64,000 bases of DNA from an uncultured Bacteroidales bacterium (GCA_944323785.1 CALUTU010000001.1:118484-182483); one strand, 5' to 3'; shown: positions 53,975-62,735, counted from the stretch's first letter. Program-made: numbers and translations. Notes: generated by a model from the letters alone, not told the origin.

Positions 53975-55831
53975 TTAGAAATTCAGAAAGTTCAGGAACT
54001 CCTCCTCTGAGCAGCTTCCGACGGGGCCGGAGAGAGTGCTGCCCTCAGCGTCCACCACCGCGTAGAGCGGCTGCGATGCCGAGGCGAACTGCCTCATCTC
54101 CAGGTCGCGGTAGCGGCGGCCCAGGGTGCGGAACTCCGCGTCCTCGGTCTTGTCGTCCACGTAGAGGTGGGCGATGACGAACTCATCCGAGAGCCTGTCC
54201 ATGACGGCCGCCGACGAGAGGACGGTGGCCTCCATCTGCTTGCACACGCTGCATGTGTGGGACTTGAACACCACGAAGACGGGCTTGCCGGTGGCCTCGC
54301 TCTCCGCGAGGGCCTCGTCGAGGTCCGTATGGTACTTCAGCGTCGAGTAGCCCGTGGCAGCCGCATTGTCCCCGGATGCTGCCTGCGCGGTGCCGCCGGA
54401 GGAGAGCGTCAGCGTCGAGCCGTCCATCGGCGGGATGAGGCCGGAGATGCTCTGCAGCGGGGCGCCGAAGAGGCCGGGGATGAGGTAGAAGGCGAAGGTG
54501 ATGCAGACTATCGCCGCGATGTGCCTGCCCCAGCCGATGCCGTCAGTAGGCGAGTCGTGGCTGGTGCGGAACACCCCGAGGAAGTACAGGCCCAGGAGCA
54601 GGGCGAGCACAACCCATGATGCGATGAAGCCCAGGCGGGTAATGATGCCCCATCCGAAGTACGCGTCGATGTTGTAGAGGAACTTCATGGCGAAGGCCAG
54701 CATGATGTAGGCGAAGACGACCTTGACCATGTTGAGCCAGCCGCCGGACTTCGGGAGCTTCTTCATCACTCCGGGGAAGAAGGAGAGGACGACGAAGGGC
54801 AGTGAGAATCCCAGTCCGAAGACGGCCATGCCGACGATGGGCCTGAGGGCCACCCCGTCGAGGACGGCGGCGGCGAGGATCGAGCCCACGAAGGGACCGG
54901 TGCAGGAGAAGGAGACGATGACCATCGCCAGGGCCACGAAGAAGGCGGCCACGTACCCGCCCTTGTCCGCCTCGCGGTCGGCCTTGTTGGCCAGGCCCGA
55001 GGGCAGGGTTATCTCGAACGCGCCGAGGAACGACACGGCGAAGACGAGGAAGAGGAGGGCGAAGATGAGGTTGGGTATCCAGTGTGTGCCTATCGCGTCG
55101 GTGGCCGCGGTGCTCTGGAAGAGGGCCACGACGAGTCCGAGGATGGTGTAGATGACCATGATGGAGAGGCCGAAGATGACGCCCTTGAGGACACCGGCCC
55201 GCTTGGTGCTGCCTCCTCCGATGAGGAAGCCCACGGTCATGGGTATCATGGGGAAGACGCAGGGGGTGATGACTCCGGCGAGTCCGGCGAGGAAGGCTAT
55301 GAGCAGGAAGCTCCAGAAGCCCTGGCCGGCGGCCTTACCGCCCTTGGAGGGGGCTGCGGACGCCTCTCCCGGCGCCGCCGTGGGGTCCACCTTGACGGAG
55401 ACCTCGCTCTCGTTGAGGGTACACTCGGCCCCGTTGCAGGTCTGGTACTCGAGGTATCCGGTCACGGTGAAGGTCTCCTGCGAGGCGGGGACGATGACCT
55501 GGCGGAATTGCGCAGTGCCCTCGAAGTACTTGACGTCGATGCCGAAGCCCTCGTCCAGCTTGACGTGGGCCTCCTCAACGTCCTGCAGCCCTCCGGAGAG
55601 GGTGAAGGCGGAGCTTTCGTCGGCGGTGAATGAGGTGGCCATCGGGCCGCCGCTCACCGGCACGGTGCTGTACATGTACCAGCCCGGCTCGAGGCTGACG
55701 GTGAAGAGCAGCTCGACGTTCCCGTCGGGCAGGACGGAGGCTTTCGAGTCTACTGAGATTACTCCCTGGGCGCTGGCGCACAGGGTTATAAGGCCGGCTA
55801 AGACGGCCATGACAGTTCTTTTGAGTCTCAT
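53975..55831 (-). CDS. dsbD: Thiol:disulfide interchange protein DsbD
   Basis: A 618-residue membrane protein moving reducing power from cytosolic thioredoxin to the periplasm. It has a signal peptide, an N-terminal alpha domain with CNGAEC, an eight-helix transmembrane domain with TPCVFPMIPMTVGF and SCTGPFVGSIL (the two membrane cysteines), and a C-terminal thioredoxin domain with CSVCKQME. The start at 55831 gives the signal peptide at the N-terminus; the frame from 55948 extends through the promoter (TACTTTTG, 55860-55867). It is divergent from glyS. Confidence 0.93.
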   Translation of the reverse strand: MRLKRTVMAVLAGLITLCASAQGVISVDSKASVLPDGNVELLFTVSLEPGWYMYSTVPVSGGPMATSFTADESSAFTLSGGLQDVEEAHVKLDEGFGIDVKYFEGTAQFRQVIVPASQETFTVTGYLEYQTCNGAECTLNESEVSVKVDPTAAPGEASAAPSKGGKAAGQGFWSFLLIAFLAGLAGVITPCVFPMIPMTVGFLIGGGSTKRAGVLKGVIFGLSIMVIYTILGLVVALFQSTAATDAIGTHWIPNLIFALLFLVFAVSFLGAFEITLPSGLANKADREADKGGYVAAFFVALAMVIVSFSCTGPFVGSILAAAVLDGVALRPIVGMAVFGLGFSLPFVVLSFFPGVMKKLPKSGGWLNMVKVVFAYIMLAFAMKFLYNIDAYFGWGIITRLGFIASWVVLALLLGLYFLGVFRTSHDSPTDGIGWGRHIAAIVCITFAFYLIPGLFGAPLQSISGLIPPMDGSTLTLSSGGTAQAASGDNAAATGYSTLKYHTDLDEALAESEATGKPVFVVFKSHTCSVCKQMEATVLSSAAVMDRLSDEFVIAHLYVDDKTEDAEFRTLGRRYRDLEMRQFASASQPLYAVVDAEGSTLSGPVGSCSEEEFLNFLNF

Positions 55832-55859
55832 ATTTGTGTTATTGTAGATTTTCTTCGGG

Positions 55860-55887
55860 CAAAAGTATGAAATAATTCTTATTTTTG
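55860..55887. promoter_or_regulatory. Divergent promoters dsbD / glyS
   Basis: The -7 element of dsbD (minus-strand TACTTTTG, 55860-55867) and that of glyS (TATTTTTG, 55880-55887) are 12 bp apart and point outward. Confidence 0.65.
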
Positions 55888-55909
55888 CGTGATTAATTCC
55901 AATAAACAC

Positions 55910-57460
55910 ATGACACAGGAAGAAGTATTCAAACAACTTACCGCCCATGCCAAGGAGTATGGCTTTGTTTTCCCTTCAAGTGAGATTTACGACGGACTCA
56001 GCGCCGTCTATGATTACGGACAGATGGGCGTTGAGCTCAAGAACAATATCAAGAAATACTGGTGGGACGCCATGGTGCGCCTCAACGAGAATATAGTCGG
56101 TATCGACTCCGCTATCTTCATGCACCCTAAGATCTGGCAGGCGTCCGGTCATGTGGGAGCCTTCAACGACCCTCTGATCGACAACAAGGACTCCAAGAAG
56201 CGCTACCGCGCCGACGTGCTCATCGAGGACTATATCGCCAAGCTCGAGGAGAAGATCGCGAAGGATGTGGAGAAGGGCCGCCGCAAGTTCGGCGAGAGCT
56301 TCGACGAGGCTCAGTTCCGCGCCACCAATCCCAACGTGCTGCGCAATCAGCAGAAGATGGACGAGGTACGTGAGCGCATGACGGCCGCCCTCAATGCCAA
56401 CGACCTTCAGGGTCTGCGCGACATCATCATCGACTGCGGCATCGTCTGCCCCATCTCAGGTACCAAGAACTGGACTGAGGTGCGTCAGTTCAACCTGATG
56501 TTCTCCACCCAGCTCGGCAACATCTCCGGAGAGGACGGCATCATCTACCTCCGTCCCGAGACCGCCCAGGGTATATTTGTCAACTTCCTGAATGTCCAGA
56601 AGACCGGCCGTATGAAGATACCTTTCGGCATCGCCCAGATAGGCAAGGCCTTCCGCAACGAGATAGTGGCCCGTCAGTTCATCTTCCGCATGAGGGAGTT
56701 CGAGCAGATGGAGATGCAGTTCTTCGTGCGTCCCGGCTCTGAGCTCGAGTGGTTCGCCAAGTGGAAGGAAGCCCGCCTGCAGTGGCACAAGGCCCTCGGC
56801 CTGGGCGATGAGAAGTACCGCTTCCACGACCACGAGAAGCTGGCCCACTACGCCAACGCCGCCACTGACATTGAATTTGAATTCCCCTTCGGCTTCAAGG
56901 AGCTCGAGGGCATTCATTCCCGCACGGACTTCGACCTGGGCAACCATCAGAAGTTCTCCGGCCGCAAGATACAGTACTTCGACCCCGAGACCGGCGAGAG
57001 CTACACTCCGTACGTAGTGGAGACATCCATAGGACTGGACAGGATGTTCCTGGCCGTGCTCTCAGCCGCCTACTGCGAGGAGAAACTGGAAAACGGAGAG
57101 GAGAGGGTAGTCCTCCGCATTCCTCCCGTGCTGGCTCCGGTGAAACTTGCAGTACTGCCTCTGGTCAAGAAGGACGGGCTGCCTGAGATAGCCCGCGATA
57201 TCATCGATGACCTGAAGTTTGACTTCAACTGCCAGTATGACGAGAAGGACAGCATCGGCAAGCGCTACCGCCGTCAGGATGCCATCGGCACACCCTTCTG
57301 CATCACCGTGGACCATCAGACCAAGGAGGACAACTGCGTGACCATCCGCGACCGCGATACCATGTCCCAGGAGCGCATACCCGTAGCGGAGGTCGGCAGG
57401 ATTATCCGCGAGAGGACGGATTTCAGGACCGTAATGAAAAAACTGAACAAAATAGGATAA
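55910..57460 (+). CDS. glyS: Glycyl-tRNA synthetase (single-chain, class II)
   Basis: A 516-residue homodimeric type of glycyl-tRNA synthetase (eukaryote/archaea-like, without separate alpha and beta chains). FVFPSSEIYDGLSAVYDYGQMGVELKNNIK opens the catalytic core, NLMFSTQLG and YLRPETAQGIFVNF precede motif 2 (GKAFRNEI), and YTPYVVETSIGLDRMFLAVL is motif 3. The C-terminal anticodon-binding domain has LAPVKLAVLPLVKK. The start at 55910 follows the promoter at 55880-55887; a GTG at 55889 lies before the expected transcript start. Confidence 0.96.
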   Translation: MTQEEVFKQLTAHAKEYGFVFPSSEIYDGLSAVYDYGQMGVELKNNIKKYWWDAMVRLNENIVGIDSAIFMHPKIWQASGHVGAFNDPLIDNKDSKKRYRADVLIEDYIAKLEEKIAKDVEKGRRKFGESFDEAQFRATNPNVLRNQQKMDEVRERMTAALNANDLQGLRDIIIDCGIVCPISGTKNWTEVRQFNLMFSTQLGNISGEDGIIYLRPETAQGIFVNFLNVQKTGRMKIPFGIAQIGKAFRNEIVARQFIFRMREFEQMEMQFFVRPGSELEWFAKWKEARLQWHKALGLGDEKYRFHDHEKLAHYANAATDIEFEFPFGFKELEGIHSRTDFDLGNHQKFSGRKIQYFDPETGESYTPYVVETSIGLDRMFLAVLSAAYCEEKLENGEERVVLRIPPVLAPVKLAVLPLVKKDGLPEIARDIIDDLKFDFNCQYDEKDSIGKRYRRQDAIGTPFCITVDHQTKEDNCVTIRDRDTMSQERIPVAEVGRIIRERTDFRTVMKKLNKIG

Positions 57461-57475
57461 CAAAAAACTACAGCT

Positions 57476-58456
57476 ATGGCAACAACAGACGTGAAGTATC
57501 TCGGCCTGGACCTCAAGAGTCCTATAATAGTGAGCAGCTGCTCGCTGACAGCCGATGTCGACAAAGTTAAGGAAATGGAAAGCTGCGGTGCCGGAGCCGT
57601 GGTCATGAAGTCCCTCTTCGAGGAGCAGATCCGCGGTGAGGTGGAGTTCATGGCCTCAGCGGGACACTCCTATCCGGAGATGGACGACTATCTCCATGCT
57701 TACATCCGTTCCAACTCCATCGCGCAGTATACCGAGAAGGTACGCGCACTTAAAGATGCCGTCTCAATACCTGTCATAGCCAGCATCAACTGCTACAGTC
57801 CCGGTGAGTGGGTCGAGTATGCCCGTCAGATCGAGGCTGCCGGAGCCGATGCTTTGGAGATCAACCTTTACGACCTGGCCCTGGATCCCAGAACCTCTCC
57901 TGCAGCCATCGAGGACGGCTATGTCAGCGTAGTCCGCTCGATAGTTTCGGAGCTTAAGATTCCCGTAGCCGTAAAGATAGGCCCCCATTTCACCAGCATA
58001 GTCAATTTCGTGGACCGCATAGCCTCTGCCGGAGCCAAGGGAGTGGTGATATTCAACCGTTTCTTCACCCCTGACATCGACCTGGAGAAGTTCTGCCTGG
58101 TGCCGGCCGCTCCCCTCTCACATGAGGGTGAGTATGCCGAGATCCTGCGCTGGACCGCCATTCTTGCCTCAGCAGTAAAGATAGACATCGCCACTACCAC
58201 AGGCGTGCACAGTGCTGAAAGTGCCCTCAAGATGATTCTTGCCGGTGCCGATGCCGTTCAGGTATGTTCTGTGATTTACAAGCACGGACCCGCCGTCATA
58301 AAGGAATTCAACGGGAAAATAGCTGCTTTCCTCGAAAAGAACAATGTGGAAAGCCTCTCCCAGATCCGCGGCCGCCTGAGCTACTCATCCATCCCTGACC
58401 CCGCCATGTACGAAAGGGTTCAGTTCATGAAGACCTTCGGCTCTCTGGCCCTGTAG
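57476..58456 (+). CDS. Dihydroorotate dehydrogenase-like FMN protein
   Basis: A 326-residue TIM-barrel of the DHOD family. YLGLDLKSPIIVSSCSLT opens it, followed by PVIASINCYSPGEW, ALEINLYDLALDP, VAVKIGPHFTSIVNFV with the phosphate-binding Lys, and a GADAVQVCSVIYKHG end. This paralogue group is usually annotated as dihydroorotate dehydrogenase-like, and its exact reaction is not established; it may act on another pyrimidine or related substrate. The TAG stop is followed at once by the tRNA-Pro remnant. Confidence 0.85.
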   Translation: MATTDVKYLGLDLKSPIIVSSCSLTADVDKVKEMESCGAGAVVMKSLFEEQIRGEVEFMASAGHSYPEMDDYLHAYIRSNSIAQYTEKVRALKDAVSIPVIASINCYSPGEWVEYARQIEAAGADALEINLYDLALDPRTSPAAIEDGYVSVVRSIVSELKIPVAVKIGPHFTSIVNFVDRIASAGAKGVVIFNRFFTPDIDLEKFCLVPAAPLSHEGEYAEILRWTAILASAVKIDIATTTGVHSAESALKMILAGADAVQVCSVIYKHGPAVIKEFNGKIAAFLEKNNVESLSQIRGRLSYSSIPDPAMYERVQFMKTFGSLAL

Positions 58457-58501
58457 TCGGGGTAAAAGGACTCGAACCTTCGACCCCCTGCTCCCAAAGC
58501 A
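58457..58501 (-). other. attL: 3' half of a tRNA-Pro(UGG) gene
   Basis: The minus strand reads the last 45 nt of tRNA-Pro: the loop TTTGGGA with anticodon TGG, a GCAGG stem strand, the variable loop, a T-arm with GGTTCGAGTCC, and the acceptor strand TACCCCG plus discriminator A. The 5' half is missing: beyond 58501 the sequence is AT-rich and unrelated. This is the expected scar where a tRNA-targeting integrase has recombined; the complete tRNA should be rebuilt at the far end of the element. Confidence 0.85.
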
Positions 58502-58569
58502 TATTTATTATGTTTTTCCACATTTTGTGCTGTTGTATCTATGTTATATAATTAATTGAGAAATAAATA

Positions 58570-58601
58570 TTTGTCAATATCATTCGTTTTTATTAGTTTT
58601 G
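58570..58601 (+). promoter_or_regulatory. Integrase promoter
   Basis: TTTG (58570-58573), 20 bp, TAGTTTTG (58594-58601): a good -33/-7 pair, 51 bp before the integrase ATG. Confidence 0.65.
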
Positions 58602-58652
58602 TGTTGTTATGATATAGCAGTGAAAAATCAGTGAAAAAATTAATATATTGCC

Positions 58653-59978
58653 ATGGAGAAAAAAACATTTGCATTTAAGGGTACAGTGGATGATGTTAAG
58701 ATTCATATCACTCTTGACAAGCGACCGCACACTATTGCGGATTACGACATCGGTAATGACGGTAAAATGAAGAATATTAAGTATCCTGTAGTTATACGTG
58801 TTACCAATAAAAATCAACGTACACAAAGGAATACAGGTATTATTCTTACGGAAACCGATTACAATACTATTGCAAATGGAGATTGTAGAACCAAGGAGAA
58901 GCAGAGAATACGTGACATGATGGAAGATTATTTTGATGCTACTTGCGATAGGGTTATAGAACTCAAGAAGACAGGTTGTTTTGTCCTTTCAAAGGTTCTT
59001 AAAGGAGAGAGAAAGCAATCAAATGGTAATAGCAAAACACTTGCAGTTCTTTGGTTGGAGATGGCAGAAGAGAAGAAAAAAATAAAAACCAGAGACAATT
59101 ATAAACAGGCATACCGAAGTTTCTTTCTTGCTAACGGAGCTGGATTCAGAATGGAAGGAAGGCGAAAGGTTCTGACAGGTAGGGTGCTTGAGACAATGCC
59201 GGATAGTCTTGAAGATACAATGGTTCAACGGTGGAACCGTTACATGGAAAGTTGTGGCAACAGTGCCTCCACAAAGAGCATATATTTGCGAGTATTCCGT
59301 GCGGTCTGTCGAAAGTTAAAGGATGATAATATCATTCATAATGTTCCACGTTTAGTGATTCCAAAGTCTTCTCGCCGCAACGACTCCTTTCTGACGGTGC
59401 CGGACATCCTGAAGTTGAGGGACTATCAAGGTCCCTTAAAGGAGTATGCTGATTGGTGGATAATATCCTACCTTTGCAATGGCGCAAATATGGCGGATAT
59501 TGCAAGGTTGACATGGCCGGATGACTGCTTGAGTGAATTTACTTTCATTAGATCAAAAACTGAAGATAAATCCCCTTCAACGGTTCACATCCCAATCACC
59601 TCGTTGCTGGCTCCCTACCTTGAGACGTATGCGTCCCCAAGGGTGAAAGGGGAAAGGGTATTTCCGCAAATCCTGTTGGATGCAAAAACTGATAGGGCGG
59701 TGGTAAACAGAATACATGACTTTCTTGCTGGTATTCGTGAGGGATTGATAAAGATATGCAATGAAATAGGTATTCCTAGGATAAGTGCATCATGGGCGCG
59801 AAATAGTTATACAACTACATTGACCTGGCACGGGATATCAGACAAGTTTATAGACGATATGGTAGGACATACGGACGGTTCTGTCTTAGCTGGGTATCAA
59901 GGCAAAATATCCCCTAAAAAGCGAATGAAAATAAATTTGCTTCTATTTACTAATCCGGAAGAAGACGATGATGAATAA
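58653..59978 (+). CDS. Tyrosine recombinase (integrase)
   Basis: 441 residues, in the length range of Bacteroidota element integrases: an arm-binding N-terminus, a SAM-like core-binding domain (about 130-250) and a catalytic domain. The catalytic pattern is recognisable: a Lys in FIRSKTEDK, SWARNSYTTTL with the second Arg, DMVGHTDGSVLAGYQG with the His and the nucleophilic Tyr. The first catalytic Arg is replaced: YLCNGANMADIARLTW has Asn where most enzymes have Arg; IntDOT likewise lacks this Arg. The gene is next to attL and reads into the element. It overlaps the next gene by 11 bp. Confidence 0.92.
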   Translation: MEKKTFAFKGTVDDVKIHITLDKRPHTIADYDIGNDGKMKNIKYPVVIRVTNKNQRTQRNTGIILTETDYNTIANGDCRTKEKQRIRDMMEDYFDATCDRVIELKKTGCFVLSKVLKGERKQSNGNSKTLAVLWLEMAEEKKKIKTRDNYKQAYRSFFLANGAGFRMEGRRKVLTGRVLETMPDSLEDTMVQRWNRYMESCGNSASTKSIYLRVFRAVCRKLKDDNIIHNVPRLVIPKSSRRNDSFLTVPDILKLRDYQGPLKEYADWWIISYLCNGANMADIARLTWPDDCLSEFTFIRSKTEDKSPSTVHIPITSLLAPYLETYASPRVKGERVFPQILLDAKTDRAVVNRIHDFLAGIREGLIKICNEIGIPRISASWARNSYTTTLTWHGISDKFIDDMVGHTDGSVLAGYQGKISPKKRMKINLLLFTNPEEDDDE

Positions 59979-60645
59979 TAGCTTTTTTGTGAATAAATTG
60001 GCGTATCGTAGGGAACGTAAAGCGACTATTCCGGACAAGCACCAGACGTATGTCGAAAAGGAGTATGAGGCGGTCATTTCCGACGTGGAGTTCCTGCTGG
60101 CAATGGCCCGGCAGGAACAGGCCGGAGACTTCATGCTGGATATTCGCAGGGGCCTGTCCGCCATGCTGGAAACGGCCCTAAACCTGCATGGAAGATATGA
60201 GGGAGTCAAGTTCATTTTCGATGCTAAATACAGCCTTTCAGACATACAGCTAATCTATACCGACAGCCAATCCGACACAAGGTATATCAGCCTAAAAAGC
60301 ATGTTTAAGATAGGTAGGATATGTATGGAATCTATCTGGGTGAAAGTGAAGCATTTCCCGGAATTTGAAACCGGATACAAGGATATCCGCGTCCTTTCTC
60401 TGAATCCAAACAATAGCCAAAACTTCATGGAGATATGCTCAGTTATCGACCATGAGATACAGGAAGACCATTCAATCTTCTACTATCGTGGCGGACGGAA
60501 CCGCAGCGGAGTAACCAAACGGATAGCAGGACTTGTAAAGCCAATATATAAATATGTAAAGCGATATCCGGAGGACTTTCCTGAACCGTTATCGTTCATC
60601 AATAATCTATTTGATACAAACCTAACCGATAGGTATCTGAAATGA
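59968..60645 (+). CDS. Element protein of unknown function
   Basis: 225 residues; I do not recognise a family. It has no signal or TM segment and mixed charged helical and beta sequence, with RYEGVKFIFDAKYSLSDIQLIYTDSQ in the middle and a basic YYRGGRNRSGVTKRIAGLVKPIYKYVKRYPEDFPE near the end. It overlaps the integrase gene by 11 bp and is followed by a strong terminator, so it belongs to the integrase transcript and may be an excision or regulation partner. Confidence 0.75.
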   Translation: MMNNSFFVNKLAYRRERKATIPDKHQTYVEKEYEAVISDVEFLLAMARQEQAGDFMLDIRRGLSAMLETALNLHGRYEGVKFIFDAKYSLSDIQLIYTDSQSDTRYISLKSMFKIGRICMESIWVKVKHFPEFETGYKDIRVLSLNPNNSQNFMEICSVIDHEIQEDHSIFYYRGGRNRSGVTKRIAGLVKPIYKYVKRYPEDFPEPLSFINNLFDTNLTDRYLK

Positions 60646-60672
60646 GGGTGCAGAATTAAGCACCCTTTTTTA
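60645..60672 (+). terminator. Rho-independent terminator of the integrase operon
   Basis: AGGGTGC (60645-60651) pairs with GCACCCT (60660-60666), followed by a T-run, directly at the stop of the unknown gene. Confidence 0.9.
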
Positions 60673-60735
60673 TTTGCTTGATTATCAGACAGTCCCTTAA
60701 CTTTTACAGAATTAGTATCAGAGTTCCTCATACAA

Positions 60736-60743
60736 TATTTTTG
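60736..60743 (+). promoter_or_regulatory. -7 element of the replication-type operon
   Basis: TATTTTTG, 18 bp before the ATG of the HTH gene. Confidence 0.6.
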
Positions 60744-60761
60744 CCTAAAAATTAAGTTGCT

Positions 60762-61010
60762 ATGAGGATAGATTTTGAAATTGATTACGACCTCTTGGCT
60801 GACAAGATAGCGGATAGGATCTGCCCACAGCGTGTAGAGGAAAAAGGGACCGTGATTCATGGTATACGAGGCTTGGCCAACTACCTTCATTGTTCCCCGT
60901 CAAAGGCTCAGGATTTAAAGAATAAGGGAATTATTCCATATTCTGAAGTCGGGCGAAAAGTGTTTTTTTATTCTCACGAAGTAGAGGCCGCCTTGCGGTC
61001 AAGGAGATAG
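60762..61010 (+). CDS. Small HTH protein (excisionase / DUF3853-like)
   Basis: 82 residues. The middle GIRGLANYLHCSPSKAQDLKNKGIIPYSEVGRKVFFYSHEVEAAL is a MerR/excisionase-type helix-turn-helix with the usual sequence of a DNA-reading helix, a wing and a closing helix. Such small proteins in Bacteroidota elements act in excision or control the following genes. It sits 2 bp before the ATPase gene in one operon. Confidence 0.82.
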   Translation: MRIDFEIDYDLLADKIADRICPQRVEEKGTVIHGIRGLANYLHCSPSKAQDLKNKGIIPYSEVGRKVFFYSHEVEAALRSRR

Positions 61011-61012
61011 CC

Positions 61013-62143
61013 ATGGGTGAAATAATTAAGGCCTCCGAAGAGGCCCTCAATGAAGAAGATGTAAAGGAAATAACTTGCTCCTGCATGGATGTTCCCGAAA
61101 ACAAATGTACGAAAATCCCGTCATTTGTCAAAACAGGCACCTATATCAAAGGACTGAAAGTTGAGGAGATCTGGACGCTTTACGGCCTCTTTCCGGTGGG
61201 TATATCTTTACTTGTCGGGGCCTCCGACACAGGGAAGTCCATGGCGCTTCGGCAGCTGGCTATATGCGTGGCCGGACGGATGAAATTTCTCGGCCGCGAA
61301 TGGAACGGGAAGACGGGAAAAGTCATTGTCGTCATAACCGAAGATGACGAGACCGCCACATCCTTTTTTCTAAACCGCCAGAACATTGACATACAAGCAC
61401 CGGATGAGGCTTTCGACAATATCCGCTACATTTTCGACACAGAGAATCTAATCGAGAAACTTACCGCTGAAATGCAGCGGGACCCGGCAGACATCATCAT
61501 CCTTGATGCCCTCGGGGACCTGTTCAATGGAAAGGACCTTAATGCAAATAATCAAGTCCGGTCATTCCTGCAGCAGTTCTCAAATCTTGCAAATCGCTTC
61601 TCCTGTCCGATCGTCTTCCTGCACCACACCTCAAAACGCAGCGAAGACCTTGCGCCAAGCAAGAACAATTCCATAGGCTCGCAAGGCATTGAAGCCAAAT
61701 GTAGGCTGGTCATGGAATTGCGTCTGTCCGCACAGGGGCCCGACATCCGGCACTTATGTATCGTAAAAGGAAACTACATTTCCCAGCGCGACAAGTCCGC
61801 AGCAATGGACTTGATGATGAGCCGGAACTTCGTTTTTACCGACACGGGCAAACGGACGGATTTCGAGGACCTTGTGGCCAAGAACGGCAAGCGAAAAGCT
61901 CCGGAATACATCGACGACGCGGAGCATATAGCCTTTATAAAAGCAACATTCCGGAATAAGCATGATATATACACAGGACGGGACTTCACTGCACTTGTTG
62001 CACGTCACTTCGAGGTATCCGATAAAACCGCAAGGATGTACAAGGCCATGTACCTCGCGAAAGGATGGATTAAGGACAAGAGCCGCAGCAAGTCTCGCAG
62101 CGAATTGACAATCAATGAATTGACTGGTAAACTTCAGATATAG
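61013..62143 (+). CDS. RecA/RepA-like hexameric ATPase of the element
   Basis: 376 residues. Walker A GASDTGKSMALRQLA lies near residue 70, Walker B DIIILDALGDLF near 165, and a conserved VFLHHTSKRSEDLAPSKNNSIGSQGI follows as in RepA/AAA_25 proteins. The C-terminal 100 residues are basic and helical (SDKTARMYKAMYLAKGWIKDKSRSKSRS) and could bind DNA. RepA helicases unwind plasmid origins; here the repeat cluster just downstream makes an element-replication role attractive, but this is inference. Confidence 0.85.
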   Translation: MGEIIKASEEALNEEDVKEITCSCMDVPENKCTKIPSFVKTGTYIKGLKVEEIWTLYGLFPVGISLLVGASDTGKSMALRQLAICVAGRMKFLGREWNGKTGKVIVVITEDDETATSFFLNRQNIDIQAPDEAFDNIRYIFDTENLIEKLTAEMQRDPADIIILDALGDLFNGKDLNANNQVRSFLQQFSNLANRFSCPIVFLHHTSKRSEDLAPSKNNSIGSQGIEAKCRLVMELRLSAQGPDIRHLCIVKGNYISQRDKSAAMDLMMSRNFVFTDTGKRTDFEDLVAKNGKRKAPEYIDDAEHIAFIKATFRNKHDIYTGRDFTALVARHFEVSDKTARMYKAMYLAKGWIKDKSRSKSRSELTINELTGKLQI

Positions 62144-62246
62144 TGTGGTAGTTGGTAGCGTGGTAAATATACTATAGTATATTTTACCACACATACCGTC
62201 ACCCCGATTGGGTACCACCGTGGTAGTACCACACCGACTACCACGG
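62144..62246. repeat. Nested TGGTA/TACCA repeat cluster (replication-site candidate)
   Basis: Four TGGTA (62146, 62153, 62161, 62221) and four TACCA (62185, 62213, 62227, 62239) occur within about 100 bp. A near-perfect palindrome runs 62161-62189 around TATACTATAGTATA. The outer parts GTGGTAGTTGGT (62145-62156) and ACCGACTACCAC (62233-62244) are complementary at 11 of 12 positions. It directly follows the ATPase stop codon. The rest of the gap up to 62337 shows nothing distinct. Confidence 0.75.
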
Positions 62247-62337
62247 AAACAGACCAACAACAAGGGAGAAATTTAAAAATACATCACCTTGTAGTCATAA
62301 TAAACAGATTTTAAAACCATAACAAAAATATTATATC

Positions 62338-62508
62338 ATGAACAGAATTGACCAATACAAGACATACACCCGTGAAGAAGCACTCCAGGCAGTGCCAACA
62401 TTGACAGCCAAGGACGTCCCGGCCGTGATGACCGGAAGTGAACTTCATCGTATCGCACTACGTGAGGCATTAATGAAGTTCAACCAGCAGAAAGGAGGTG
62501 CGAGATGA
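62338..62508 (+). CDS. Small element protein, unknown
   Basis: 56 residues from an ATG at 62338: NRIDQYKTYTREEALQAV and then VMTGSELHRIALREALMKFNQ. It is helical, charged and without a recognised family. The reading frame ends in an ATGA overlap with the next gene, whose ribosome site AAAGGAGGTG lies inside this gene. Translational coupling and the row of similar small genes support it as real. Confidence 0.65.
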   Translation: MNRIDQYKTYTREEALQAVPTLTAKDVPAVMTGSELHRIALREALMKFNQQKGGAR

Positions 62509-62735
62509 GCATTGTACAGCAAGCACGTGAGGCCGCAGACAGGCTAGGCAGCGAAACCACGTACGATGAGATTGTCCGTATCATAAATGCCGTTCCGAAG
62601 CCGCACCGTATCCCTTTTGCTCTTGGCTTTACGTCTTACATATCCGACAGACACATCCGGATGAGCGAAGAGGATGAACTCAAATACTATTCACTGAATC
62701 TACAAATACGAGAATTATGGCTGAAGACACGATGA
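62505..62735 (+). CDS. Small element protein, unknown
   Basis: 76 residues, starting 8 bp after a strong AAAGGAGGTG ribosome site. The sequence IVRIINAVPKPHRIPFALGFTSYISDRHIRMSEEDELKYYSLNLQ suggests a small helical protein. No family is recognised. It overlaps both neighbours (4 bp upstream, 19 bp downstream). Confidence 0.65.
   Translation: MSIVQQAREAADRLGSETTYDEIVRIINAVPKPHRIPFALGFTSYISDRHIRMSEEDELKYYSLNLQIRELWLKTR

Noticed and set aside
55889-55909. GTG start giving a longer glycyl-tRNA synthetase
   Set aside because: It lies right after the -7 element and ahead of the expected transcript start; the ATG at 55910 matches the usual N-terminus.
58457-58501. A functional tRNA gene
   Set aside because: The D-arm and the 5' acceptor strand are missing; only the 3' half is present.
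59342-59356. A third parS-like site (GTTCCACGTTT)
   Set aside because: Only the left half matches; the right half lacks the palindrome.
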